DNA from: Phenylobacterium sp.
Lineage (GTDB): Bacteria; Pseudomonadota; Alphaproteobacteria; Caulobacterales; Caulobacteraceae
Assembly: GCA_025350885.1 (NCBI GenBank)
Contig: JANXXA010000351.1
Coordinates: forward strand, 1-14,170
Length of the DNA: 14,170 nucleotides
Direction: 5' to 3'
Shown here piece after piece: positions 1 through 7,214 of the stretch. The translations under genes and the position numbers were made by a program. Numbering within the stretch: position 1 is the stretch's first letter; the number at the start of each line of letters is the position of its first letter. The notes below the pieces were generated by a model that saw only the letters and a program-made list of their open reading frames with translations, ran no database searches and was not told where the DNA came from.

Positions 1-397
1 CGAGCCAGCCGCGATTGTACCCACCGACGTCGCCGCCGGCCGCGGCAAACTCCGGGCGGAGCTTGGCGGCGTCGGTCTTCGGCGCCTCGGCGGGCGCGTT
101 GGGATCGGTGGGCTTGTTGCCCTCCTTCACCTCCTCGACCACCGCGCCTTCCATCTTGGCGACCTCGGCCGGGGTGTAGGTCGAGCGATCGCCCAGCGCC
201 GAAGGCCGCACCTCCGGCGTCAGGGTGGCGTTGGACCAGTAGCCGGTGAGGTCCGGCTGGCCATAGGCGTTGTGCGGGGCCTTGAACGCTGCAGCCTTGG
301 GGGCCGCCGCCTTGGGCTGGGCGGAGGCTGGAAGGCTGAACGCCGGCGGCGCGGCGCAGAGCGCGGTTCCGACGGCGAGAATGAGGGCGCGATGCAC
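1..397 (-). CDS. Secreted protein of unknown function, N-terminal part (cut by window edge)
   Basis: The reading frame starts at a GTG (397-395) and runs off the left edge after 132 codons. Residues 1-26 form a signal peptide: a short basic start (MHR), a hydrophobic core and an ASA|Q cleavage site. The mature part opens with an Ala/Lys/Pro-rich linker, then GQPDLTGYWSN at about 46-56 and GGYNRGWL at the edge. I remember this pattern from exported proteins of unknown function that are common in Caulobacterales and sphingomonads. No catalytic motif is visible. No in-frame ATG lies just upstream, so the GTG start is chosen because it places the signal peptide correctly; the ribosome binding site is weak. 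A plausible promoter lies upstream. The gene diverges from the SDR gene. Function is unknown; periplasmic or outer-surface location is inferred. Confidence 0.75.
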   Translation of the reverse strand, partial: MHRALILAVGTALCAAPPAFSLPASAQPKAAAPKAAAFKAPHNAYGQPDLTGYWSNATLTPEVRPSALGDRSTYTPAEVAKMEGAVVEEVKEGNKPTDPNAPAEAPKTDAAKLRPEFAAAGGDVGGYNRGWL

Positions 398-422
398 GGG
401 GCTGGCTCCGGGAAATGGGGGT

Positions 423-439
423 CCCGCGCGCGGCGCGGG
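423..439. repeat. Perfect 7-bp inverted repeat in the leader of the secreted-protein gene
   Basis: CCCGCGC and GCGCGGG are separated by 3 bases. The hairpin would lie in the 5' leader of the minus-strand gene, between its putative promoter and its GTG start. It is pure G/C, so it may be stable, but no T-run follows and chance formation in GC-rich DNA is possible. Confidence 0.4.
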
Positions 440-451
440 CTCAATTCGCTC

Positions 452-480
452 AGTTTACGATCCGGCCCGCCACGCGACAA
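452..480 (-). promoter_or_regulatory. Putative promoter for the secreted-protein gene
   Basis: On the minus strand TTGTCG (480-475) and TAAACT (457-452) are separated by 17 bases. Each hexamer matches 4 of 6 bases of the housekeeping sigma consensus. The implied start of transcription is near 445, giving a leader of roughly 48 bases before the GTG at 397. Prediction by eye only. Confidence 0.4.
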
Positions 481-588
481 TGCCAGGCCAGACACATATG
501 CCGGCGCGCCGACGCGAAAGGCCCATCGCCCCGGCGCCCCAACTGCGGCTAGATGCGCCGGCAACCGGGATCGAGGGAGAACAGGCGC

Positions 589-1362
589 ATGCAACTGGGA
601 CTGGACGGCAAGGTGATCTTCGTCGCGGGCGGCAGCCGCGGCATCGGGTTGGGCATCGTCGAGGCCTGCCTGGCCGAGGGCGCGAAGCTGGCGATTACCG
701 CGCGCGGCGCGCAGGCGCTGGAGGCCGAACGCGCCCGGCTGGCCGCGAGCTATGGGCAGGACCGCGTATTGGCCATCGCCGGCGACATGCGCGACACCGC
801 CGTGATCGAAGACGCGGTGGCCCGCACCGAGGACAGTTTCGGCCCGATCTTCGGCGCCGTGGCCAACGTCGGCCTCTACCCCTGCCCGCCCGGGCTGGAG
901 GTGGACGACGACACCTGGGACAAAGGGTTCACTCAGAACCTCGACTCCGCCTGGCGGCTTTCGCGCGCCACGCTGCGCCGCATGACCGCGCGCGCAGAGG
1001 GTTCGGTCCTGCTGATCTCCTCGATCGCCGGCCTGGGCGCGCTGGGCACCGGCCTCACCTACGGCACCGCCAAGGCCGGCATGAACCACCTGACCAAGGA
1101 ACTGGCGAAGGTCGCCGGCGTCAGCGGCGTGCGCGTCAACGCCATCGCGCCCGGCAACATCATCTTCCCCGGCGGCGACTGGGAGACCCGGTCCACCGGC
1201 CCGCGCGAGGACGCCTGGAAACGCTGGATCAAACGCGAAGTCCCGCTGAACCGCTTCGGCCGCCCCGAAGAGATCGGCTCGGTCGCGGCCTTCCTGCTCA
1301 GCCCCCTGGCCAGCTTCGTCACCGGCGCCGTGGTGCCGGTGGATGGGGGCCAGACGCGGTAG
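589..1362 (+). CDS. Short-chain dehydrogenase/reductase (SDR) family oxidoreductase
   Basis: A classical SDR of 257 residues, the usual length, with a single Rossmann domain using NAD(P)H; the substrate cannot be read from sequence. The cofactor loop is AGGSRGIG (13-20), with Ala in place of the usual Thr at the first position. The NNAG region reads VANVG (91-95). The active site shows LISS (142-145) and YGTAK, with Tyr158 and Lys162. PGN (188-190) and a C-terminal VDGG (251-254) are also typical. An in-frame ATG exists at 553, but the ATG at 589 is preferred: AGGGAGA (574-580) sits 8 bases before it, and the protein then begins at the normal first strand. GCTAGATG at 548-555 matches 7 of 8 bases of the Caulobacter sigma-73 -10 consensus, but no -35 box is evident. 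It stands alone, divergent from the secreted-protein gene. Confidence 0.93.
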   Translation: MQLGLDGKVIFVAGGSRGIGLGIVEACLAEGAKLAITARGAQALEAERARLAASYGQDRVLAIAGDMRDTAVIEDAVARTEDSFGPIFGAVANVGLYPCPPGLEVDDDTWDKGFTQNLDSAWRLSRATLRRMTARAEGSVLLISSIAGLGALGTGLTYGTAKAGMNHLTKELAKVAGVSGVRVNAIAPGNIIFPGGDWETRSTGPREDAWKRWIKREVPLNRFGRPEEIGSVAAFLLSPLASFVTGAVVPVDGGQTR

Positions 1363-1603
1363 GGGGCGACGCACCCCCGCGCCATCTGCATGCCGATCCC
1401 GGCCAGGACGTGGCCGCCCCATTCCTCCCCCAGCGCGAAGCGCGATCAGGGTGGAGGTGGCTCGGCGCGGATACGCGACGAGACGGAGGGGGTTTCAACT
1501 CAGACGCCCGGCCTTCATGTCCCTCCCTACGCTGTAGGCCCTGACACGCGCTGGACGACTCCGTTAAGACGTCTGTGATGTGCGCCTGGACCGAGATCAC
1601 GCG
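1363..1603. other. Intergenic boundary between SDR gene and accessory block
   Basis: No credible gene is seen here. The stretch holds a GGGGG/CCCCC hairpin directly after the SDR stop (no T-run, so at best a weak terminator), the worn palindromic repeat listed separately, and then about 110 bases leading to the methyltransferase fragment. CTGACA (1541-1546) and GTTAAG (1563-1568), 16 bases apart, form a weak promoter candidate for the block. Open frames here on both strands look like chance products of GC-rich sequence. Confidence 0.5.
1422..1493. repeat. Degenerate GC-rich dispersed palindromic repeat
   Basis: CCTCCCCC (1424-1431) is followed by AGCGCGAAGCGCG and then by a partly complementary GGGTGGAGG (1449-1457). 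A second weak palindrome around CTCGGCGCGGATACGCGACGAG ends in ACGGAGGGGGT. This resembles the CTCCCCC...GGGGGAGG intergenic elements that I recall as common in Caulobacterales and related alphaproteobacteria. The arms are no longer perfect, which suggests an old copy. Family assignment is from memory. Confidence 0.45.
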
Positions 1604-1867
1604 ATGAACGCCGTCGAGATCGAAGAGGCCGTATCGGACCTTGCTGCCGCGCCATTTGATGCGCGCGAGTTTCCGTTCGCGTTCCTGGGCGCGTTCGGCA
1701 ACAGGCCGGTGACGATCCAGCGGCTGCGTGCGGGTTCAGGCAACGCCTCCGATGTCGAAGGCGGGGTGCTTCAACGCAACAACATCCACATGGCGGTGTG
1801 CGCCGAGGGCCATGGCCCGCGACAAGGCGCACATCGTGGCGATGACCGGGTCCTATTTCCGCGGTGA
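1604..1867 (+). pseudogene. 5' fragment of an MmeI-like class I DNA methyltransferase gene
   Basis: Codons 1-69 (to about 1810) read MNAVEIEEAVSDLAAAPF onward, through FPFAFLGAFG, TIQRLRAG and GGVLQRNNIHMAVCAEG. I recognise this as the usual N-terminus of large MmeI-like/type IIG-related SAM-dependent DNA methyltransferases of roughly 900 residues. After residue 69 the frame leaves the family and stops at 1867, because the DNA now encodes a helicase in another frame. The SAM-binding and catalytic (NPPY) motifs are therefore absent, and the fragment cannot be an active methylase. An in-frame GTG at 1580 is a possible alternative start. The family normally modifies DNA in restriction-like operons. 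Family recognition is from memory of homologues; the frame break is directly visible. Confidence 0.75.
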
Positions 1868-3314
1868 CGCCGAGGCGGTGCTGGTGCCCGGCGATGAGGC
1901 GCGGTTTGTGACCGTGACCTACACCTACCACGAGCAGCTCAACGGCTATGACCACCTGAAGACCCTGGATATCGGGTATTTCTTCTATTCGGGCAGCTAT
2001 CTCGACAGCATCATGAAGGTGCTGGACCCCGACCTGAAGACCATCGTCCACATCCCGAACGTGAACGCCCGCGAGAGCACGTCCGACAAGATCAAAGAAG
2101 CCAACGACATCATGAGTGGGCTGGGGAATTGGGAGGGTGAGGACCCAATCACTGGATTCCACCTCATCCGCCGGCCCGATGGTCGCCTTCTGAAGGTCGC
2201 CGATCTGGTGGACGACGACGGTACCAAGCGCGACCGGGTGATCGGAGCGCTGAAGGACCCGGCGCATCGCAACGACCGCGACCATGTGGACATCATCATC
2301 GCGCTGGGCATGGCCAAGGAGGGGTTCGACTGGATCTGGTGCGAGCACGCCCTGACCGTCGGCTACCGCTCCAGCCTGACCGAGATCATCCAAATCATCG
2401 GTCGGGCGACCCGCGACGCGCCGGGCAAGGCGGTGGCGCGGTTCACCAACCTGATCGCCGAGCCGGACGCCAGCCAGGAGCTGGTGGTCGATGCGTTGAA
2501 CGACACGCTGAAGGCCATCGCCGCCAGTCTGTTAATGGAACAGGTGCTGGCACCGCGTTTCGATTTTACGCCGAAAGATCTCGGACCCAAGGCGGACTTT
2601 GACTATGGACCTGGCGGCTACAAGGACGGCGAGGCAAACGTCGGTTTCAACGAGTCGACCGGCCAAATCCACATGGAGATCAAGGGCCTCGTTACGCCCA
2701 AGAGCGTCGAGGCCAAGCGCATATGCACCGAAGACCTGAACGAGATCATCACCGCATTCGTGCAGGACAAGACTGTGGTGGAGCGGGGTATCTTCGACGA
2801 CGAGACGGCGCCCCAGGAGCTGACCCTTGTCCGCATGGGAAAGATCGTGAGGGACCGCTTCCCAGAGCTCACCGATGAGGACCAGGAGGCGGTGCGTCAG
2901 CACGCCATCGCCGCCCTGACCCTGACACAGAAGGCCAAGCTGACGATAGGCGGGGCGGATGATGACGAGGTGCGAGGCAGCACGGCCTTCGTGGACGGGG
3001 TGCGTAAATTCGCCTTGAGCGTTCGCGAACTGGATATCGACCTGATCGACGGGATCAACCCGTTCGAGGCCGCCTATTCGGTGCTGGCCAAGTCGATGAA
3101 CGAACAGATGCTGAAACAGGTTGAGACGGCCATTGCCGGCAAGAAGGCTGGTATCTCAATCGAGGAGGCGCGTGAACTGGCGTTGCGGGCGCGCAAGTTC
3201 AAGCAGGAACGCGGCCGGTTGCCGGACATCAAATCGCAGGATGCGTGGGAGCGGCGAATGGCGGAGGGGGTGGCTGTCCTCGCGCGCCATGTCGCACAGT
3301 CGGCGAATGTCTGA
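1812..3314 (+). pseudogene. C-terminal half of an SF2 (DEAD/DEAH-type) helicase, motor N-half missing
   Basis: The frame is open from 1728, but helicase-like protein begins at about 1812 (MARDKAHIVAMTGSYFRGD). Numbered from there (500 residues), the retained motor parts are a motif III-like AMTGSYFRGD (10-19), the second RecA-like lobe with KTIVHIPN (76-83), motif V IIALGMAKEGFDW (162-174) and motif VI QIIGRATRD (194-202). Walker A and the DEAD/DEAH box are absent, so ATP hydrolysis should be impossible. A long C-terminal region follows, ending in a small helical module (462-492). Residues encoded between 1728 and 1811 are an out-of-frame reading of the methyltransferase fragment, not helicase. 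GAGGG (1805-1809) is too close to the ATG at 1812 to be a good ribosome binding site. A rare TTA leucine codon (2533-2535) and less extreme GC suggest acquisition by transfer. The last 8 bases overlap the nuclease start. Confidence 0.8.
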
Positions 3315-4527
3315 CTTCAGCGACAGGGAACTGCTGGAGGAGTTGGGCGTCGAGGTCGCCACCAGAACGGCGGCGGCGCGGACGCCCCGCGAGGAGCGGA
3401 TCATCGCGGGCTTCGAGGACATCCTGAAGTTCGTCGTGGAGCATGGTCGCGCGCCACAGCACGGCGAGGATCGCGACATCTTTGAGCGGCTCTATGCCGT
3501 GCGGCTCGACCGGATTCGGGCTCAGGCTGACTGCCGTGAACTGGTTGAGCCGATGGACACCCACGGCCTCTTGGCGGGCGGCGGCGTGGCGGAACCCTCC
3601 GCGGAGTTCGTTGACGACGCAGACCTGCTGGCTGACCTGGGCGTGGCGCCGGCCCCGGAGGAGGACATCACCCAGCTTCGGTACGTGAGGTCGCGCCAGG
3701 AGATCCGGGCCGCCGAGGAAATCGCCAGCCGTCAGCGTTGCGAGGACTTCGAGACTTTCAAGCCGTTGTTTGCGGCGGTGAAGGATGACCTGGCAAAGGG
3801 CACGCGGGAGGCGCGCCGGTTCGGCGAGGACGCGGCGATCAAGCAGGGCGAGTTCTTCATCCTGGGCGGCCAGATCGCCTATGTCGCCGAGGTCCCGGAG
3901 GAGTTCAGCACCGAGCATGGCCACGCACAGGGCCGCCTGCGGGTGATCTACGACAACGGCGTCGAGGGTAATCCTCTGCTGCGGTCCATGCAGCGGGCGC
4001 TCTACAAGGATGACGGCGGGCGTCGTATCACCGACCCGACGGCCGGACCGCTGTTTGGGCACGCCCGCGAAGATGCCGACCTGGAGAGTGGGACGATCTA
4101 CGTGCTGCGCAGCAAATCAGAGCATCCCGAGATCGCGGCGCACCGGGACCTAATCCACAAGATCGGCGTCACCGGCGGATCGGTGGAGACGCGGATCGCT
4201 AACGCAGCCCTGGACGCGACGTACCTTCTCGCGGAAGTCGAGGTGGTCGCGACCTACAAGCTGTTCAACATCAATCGGACGAAGCTGGAAAATCTTCTGC
4301 ATCGCGTCCTGGCGCCGGCACAGCTTGACCTCACCATTGAAGATCGGTTTGGCAATCCGGTCAGGCCAAGGGAGTGGTTCCTCGTGCCGCTCCACGTCAT
4401 TGCTGAGGTCGTCGACAAGGTCCGTGACGGGTCCATTGCCGATTTCATCTACGATCCGCCAACGGCCTCGTTGACCAAGGCCCCCGAAAATACAAAAAAG
4501 CCTGGGTCCCCGCGTTCGCGGGGATGA
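3307..4527 (+). CDS. GIY-YIG (T5orf172/MUG113-type) nuclease-domain protein
   Basis: A 406-residue protein whose ATG overlaps the helicase stop by 8 bases, so translation was probably coupled. The frame is open from 3121, but earlier starts lie inside the helicase. The C-terminal GIY-YIG-like domain shows GTIYVLRS (262-269), KIGVTGGSVETRI (285-297, with the conserved Arg) and KLENLLH (326-332), where Glu328 fits the metal-binding Glu. It ends with REWFLVPL (355-362). N-terminal parts hold two copies of an acidic LL..LGV motif (5-15 and 103-113) and a GRAP module (41-71) resembling the helicase C-terminus. The last dozen residues (KKPGSPRSRG) are read from a dispersed repeat, so the original end may have been altered. 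The gene looks intact and, from the operon, is likely the nuclease arm of a restriction-like system; no activity can be proven here. Confidence 0.8.
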   Translation: MSDFSDRELLEELGVEVATRTAAARTPREERIIAGFEDILKFVVEHGRAPQHGEDRDIFERLYAVRLDRIRAQADCRELVEPMDTHGLLAGGGVAEPSAEFVDDADLLADLGVAPAPEEDITQLRYVRSRQEIRAAEEIASRQRCEDFETFKPLFAAVKDDLAKGTREARRFGEDAAIKQGEFFILGGQIAYVAEVPEEFSTEHGHAQGRLRVIYDNGVEGNPLLRSMQRALYKDDGGRRITDPTAGPLFGHAREDADLESGTIYVLRSKSEHPEIAAHRDLIHKIGVTGGSVETRIANAALDATYLLAEVEVVATYKLFNINRTKLENLLHRVLAPAQLDLTIEDRFGNPVRPREWFLVPLHVIAEVVDKVRDGSIADFIYDPPTASLTKAPENTKKPGSPRSRG

Positions 4528-4530
4528 GCG
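4496..4530. repeat. Dispersed palindromic (IPANAGTQ-type) repeat unit
   Basis: TCCCCGCG and CGCGGGGA form a perfect 8-bp inverted repeat around TT (4507-4524), flanked by CCTGGG on the left and TGAGCGGG on the right. Read on the minus strand it encodes the tell-tale peptide IPANAGTQ, familiar from spurious small proteins produced by this repeat class in many proteobacteria. Here it overlaps the 3' end of the nuclease gene and supplies its last codons and TGA. On the minus strand the hairpin is followed, after ACCCAGGC, by six T, which could give weak termination. Confidence 0.7.
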
Positions 4531-4628
4531 GGGTGGGGTGGGGGTCCATGGGCTCCAAGGGACGCCCCCTGGCTGGCGCGCTGGCCGATCCTGACCTAGA
4601 CTTGGCTCCGTTCTCGGCGGACCCCGCG

Positions 4629-4946
4629 ATGCACCCGGCCATCTCCAGATACCGTTCGGAAATTGGCGCTCTGTGCCGCCGCTACGGCGTGGCGCGGCTG
4701 GAGGTGTTCGGGTCTGGCGCGCGGGGCGACGATTTCGACCCGGCGCGCAGCGACGCTGACTTCCTGGTCGAATTCGCGCCCGGCGGGACGCTGTCGGCTC
4801 TGGATCAGTTCTTCGGGTTGGCGGAGGCGCTCGAGGCCCTCCTGGGCCGCCACGTCGATCTGGCGGAACGCGGCGCCATCGAGGCCAGCCGCAACTTCAT
4901 CCTCCGCCGTCGCATCCTCTCAGAAGCCCAGCCCGTCTATGGCTGA
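4629..4946 (+). CDS. MNT-type minimal nucleotidyltransferase (MntA-like), no HEPN partner
   Basis: A 105-residue single-domain protein of the DNA polymerase beta superfamily. The signature is GSGARG (28-33), followed after 12 residues by DAD (42-44), whose two Asp would bind metal. LVEF (46-49), LGRHVDL (72-78) and the C-terminal ILSEAQPVYG complete the MntA-like pattern. In MNT/HEPN toxin-antitoxin pairs such a protein modifies and silences a HEPN ribonuclease. No HEPN gene lies on either side: the nuclease gene is upstream and purL downstream. The frame is open from 4524, but the first part is repeat-derived, so the ATG at 4629 is chosen; GGCGGA lies about 8 bases before it. The GS-to-DxD spacing is two residues longer than the classical GSx10DxD, as in the FDPARSD-containing subgroup that I recall. 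It may be an orphan antitoxin or act on another partner. Confidence 0.8.
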   Translation: MHPAISRYRSEIGALCRRYGVARLEVFGSGARGDDFDPARSDADFLVEFAPGGTLSALDQFFGLAEALEALLGRHVDLAERGAIEASRNFILRRRILSEAQPVYG

Positions 4947-4988
4947 AGCCGCCTGAAAGCCGCCCCCTCCCGCTCGCCCGCGAGTCCC

Positions 4989-4996
4989 GCTAGAAG
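4989..4996 (+). promoter_or_regulatory. Possible -10 element of purL close to the start codon
   Basis: GCTAGAAG matches 7 of 8 bases of the Caulobacter sigma-73 -10 consensus GCTANAWC. It ends 6 bases before the purL ATG, so transcription would begin at or next to the start codon. No clear -35 box is seen at 10-14 bases upstream. The AGAAG inside it could instead serve as a weak Shine-Dalgarno sequence. Confidence 0.25.
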
Positions 4997-5002
4997 CGCC
5001 CC

Positions 5003-7207
5003 ATGAGCGCAGCGCCCGCCAAGACCATCGCCGAAACCGCCGCCGAGTATGGGCTGTCGGCGGCCGAGTACGACACCATCGTCCTGCGGCTCAACCGCGA
5101 GCCGAACCCGGTGGAGCTGGGGGTGTTTTCGGTGATGTGGTCGGAGCACTGTTCCTACAAGTCGTCGAAGCGACACCTGGGCAAGTTCCCGACGACGGGT
5201 CCGCGGGTGATCTGCGGGCCGGGGGAGAACGCCGGCGTGGTGGATATCGGCCCGGGCGCCGACGGGCGCAAACTGGCCTGCATCTTCAAGATGGAGAGCC
5301 ACAACCATCCCTCGTTCATCGAGCCGTACCAGGGGGCGGCGACCGGCGTCGGCGGGATCATGCGCGACGTGTTCACCATGGGCGCGCGGCCGATCGCCTT
5401 GCTGAACGCCCTGCGGTTCGGCGATCCGACGCATCCGAAGACCCGGCGACTGGTGGCCGGCGTGGTGGCCGGGATCGGCGGCTATGGCAATTGCGTGGGC
5501 GTGCCGACGGTGGGCGGGGAGACCAACTTTCACTCAGGCTACGACGGCAATATCCTGGTCAACGCCATGTGCGTGGGCCTGGCTGACGCCGAGAAGATCT
5601 TCTATTCCGCCGCGCCGGCGGCGGGGTTGCCGGTGGTCTATTTCGGGTCGAAGACCGGCCGGGACGGCATCCATGGGGCGACCATGGCCTCGGCCGAATT
5701 CGACGACGCCTCGGACGAGAAGCGCCCGACGGTGCAGGTCGGCGACCCGTTCGCCGAGAAGCTGCTGATCGAGGCGACGCTGGAGCTGATGGCGTCGGGC
5801 GCGGTGGCGGCGATCCAGGACATGGGGGCGGCGGGGCTGACCTCGTCGACCGTGGAGATGGCCGGCAAGGGCGGGGTCGGCGTCGAGCTGGACCTGGACC
5901 GCGTGCCGCAGCGCGAGACGGGGATGAGCGCCTACGAGATGATGCTGTCGGAGAGCCAGGAGCGGATGCTGGCGATCCTCAAGCCCGGGCGCGAGGCCGA
6001 CGGGGAGGCGATTTTCGCCAAATGGGGGCTGGACGCGGCGACCATCGGGGTGACCACCGACACCGGCCGGATGGTGCTGCGCCACCGGGGCGAGGTGGTC
6101 TGCGACGTGCCGCTGGCGCCCCTGTTCGACGACGCCCCGCTCTATGACCGGCCGTGGACCGAGCCGGTGTTGCAGCCGCGCCTCGACCCGGCCGACGTGG
6201 CGGCGCCAGGCGACTATGCGGCCGCGATCCTGACGTTGATGAGCAGCCCGGACATGGCCTCGAAACGCTGGCTCTGGGAACAGTACGACCGCCACGTGAT
6301 GGCCGACACCCTGGAGGACTCGGCCACCGGCGCCGACGCCGCCATCGTTCGCGTACACGGGACCAGGAAGGCGCTGGCGATGACCTCCGACGTCACCCCG
6401 CGCTATGTGCTGGCCGACCCCTACGAAGGCGGCAAGCAGGCGGTGGCCGAGGCCTGGCGCAACCTGACGGCGGTGGGGGCCGACCCCATCGCGATTACCG
6501 ACAACCTGAACTTCGGCAACCCGGAACGCCCGGCGATCATGGGCCAGATCGTGCGGTCCATCGACGGCATGGCCGAAGCCTGTCGGGCGCTGGATTTCCC
6601 GGTCGTGAGTGGCAATGTCAGCCTCTACAACGAGACCAACGGGCAGGCCATTCCGCCGACCCCGACAGTGGGCGCCGTGGGTCTGATCGAGGACTATGGC
6701 CGGCGCGCGGACTTCGCCGGGATGCGGGCCGGCGATGCCCTGATCCTGATCGGCGAGACGCGGGGCGAACTGGGCGCCTCGATGTATCTGCGCCAGGTGC
6801 TGGGCCGCCAGGACGGGGCGCCGCCACCGGTCGATCTGGCGGCCGAGCGGCGCAATGGCGACTTCGTTCGCAACCTGATCCAGTCGAGCCAGGTCTCTGT
6901 TGTGCATGATCTTTCCGACGGCGGCCTGATCGCCGCGGCGGCCGAGATGGCGCTAGCCTCCAGCGTCGGGTTGACCCTGGAAACCGGCGTTTCCGGCGTC
7001 GCCGTCCTGTTCGGCGAAGACCAGGCCCGCTATCTGCTGGCCGTCGCCAACCCGGCCCCGATCCTGGCCGCCGCCAGCGCCGCCGGGGTCCCCGCCGCGG
7101 TAGTCGGCCAGGCCGGCGGCGAAGCCCTGGCCGGCCCCGGCTTCGCCATCCCGCTGGCCACGCTGCGCACCGCTCACGAGGGCTGGCTGCCGGGCTATAT
7201 GGGATAG
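5003..7207 (+). CDS. purL: Phosphoribosylformylglycinamidine synthase subunit PurL (short form)
   Basis: Cytoplasmic enzyme of purine synthesis. With PurQ (glutaminase) and PurS it converts FGAR, ATP and glutamine to FGAM. The protein is 734 residues, the length of the separate-subunit PurL, not the ~1300-residue fused enzyme of enterobacteria. [11 protein letters not shown] (46-56) carries the conserved His49. [13 protein letters not shown] (96-108) and [12 protein letters not shown] (111-122) form the ATP/metal region. [22 protein letters not shown] and DLSDGGL follow, covering both AIRS-like halves. It starts with the ATG at 5003; the nearest ribosome-binding-like sequence is only AGAAG. 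PurS and PurQ are not in the window. The gene separates two damaged accessory units, and the first downstream remnant begins 7 bases after its stop. Confidence 0.97.
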   Translation: MSAAPAKTIAETAAEYGLSAAEYDTIVLRLNREPNPVELGVFSVMWSEHCSYKSSKRHLGKFPTTGPRVICGPGENAGVVDIGPGADGRKLACIFKMESHNHPSFIEPYQGAATGVGGIMRDVFTMGARPIALLNALRFGDPTHPKTRRLVAGVVAGIGGYGNCVGVPTVGGETNFHSGYDGNILVNAMCVGLADAEKIFYSAAPAAGLPVVYFGSKTGRDGIHGATMASAEFDDASDEKRPTVQVGDPFAEKLLIEATLELMASGAVAAIQDMGAAGLTSSTVEMAGKGGVGVELDLDRVPQRETGMSAYEMMLSESQERMLAILKPGREADGEAIFAKWGLDAATIGVTTDTGRMVLRHRGEVVCDVPLAPLFDDAPLYDRPWTEPVLQPRLDPADVAAPGDYAAAILTLMSSPDMASKRWLWEQYDRHVMADTLEDSATGADAAIVRVHGTRKALAMTSDVTPRYVLADPYEGGKQAVAEAWRNLTAVGADPIAITDNLNFGNPERPAIMGQIVRSIDGMAEACRALDFPVVSGNVSLYNETNGQAIPPTPTVGAVGLIEDYGRRADFAGMRAGDALILIGETRGELGASMYLRQVLGRQDGAPPPVDLAAERRNGDFVRNLIQSSQVSVVHDLSDGGLIAAAAEMALASSVGLTLETGVSGVAVLFGEDQARYLLAVANPAPILAAASAAGVPAAVVGQAGGEALAGPGFAIPLATLRTAHEGWLPGYMG

Positions 7208-7214
7208 CTGGCCG

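Noticed and set aside
270..1544. 424-codon plus-strand frame overlapping the SDR gene and the left edge
   Set aside because: It runs out of frame through the SDR gene and antisense to the secreted-protein gene, and shows only Arg/Gly/Ala-rich sequence.
1728..1811. Upstream extension of the helicase frame to the ATG at 1728
   Set aside because: These codons are an out-of-frame reading of the methyltransferase N-terminus; helicase similarity begins near 1812.
4507..4524. Hairpin as a rho-independent terminator for the nuclease gene
   Set aside because: It lies within the coding end and has no T-run on the plus strand; only the minus strand has a T-run, displaced by 8 bases.
4445..4642. 65-codon minus-strand frame containing IPANAGTQ
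   Set aside because: The peptide is the known translation artefact of a dispersed palindromic repeat, and the frame overlaps the nuclease end and MNT leader.
5534..6907. Long open frame (457 codons) on the minus strand inside purL
   Set aside because: It lies wholly antisense to a clear purL, is rich in Arg, His, Gly and Ala and has no domain pattern; an artefact of GC-rich codon bias.
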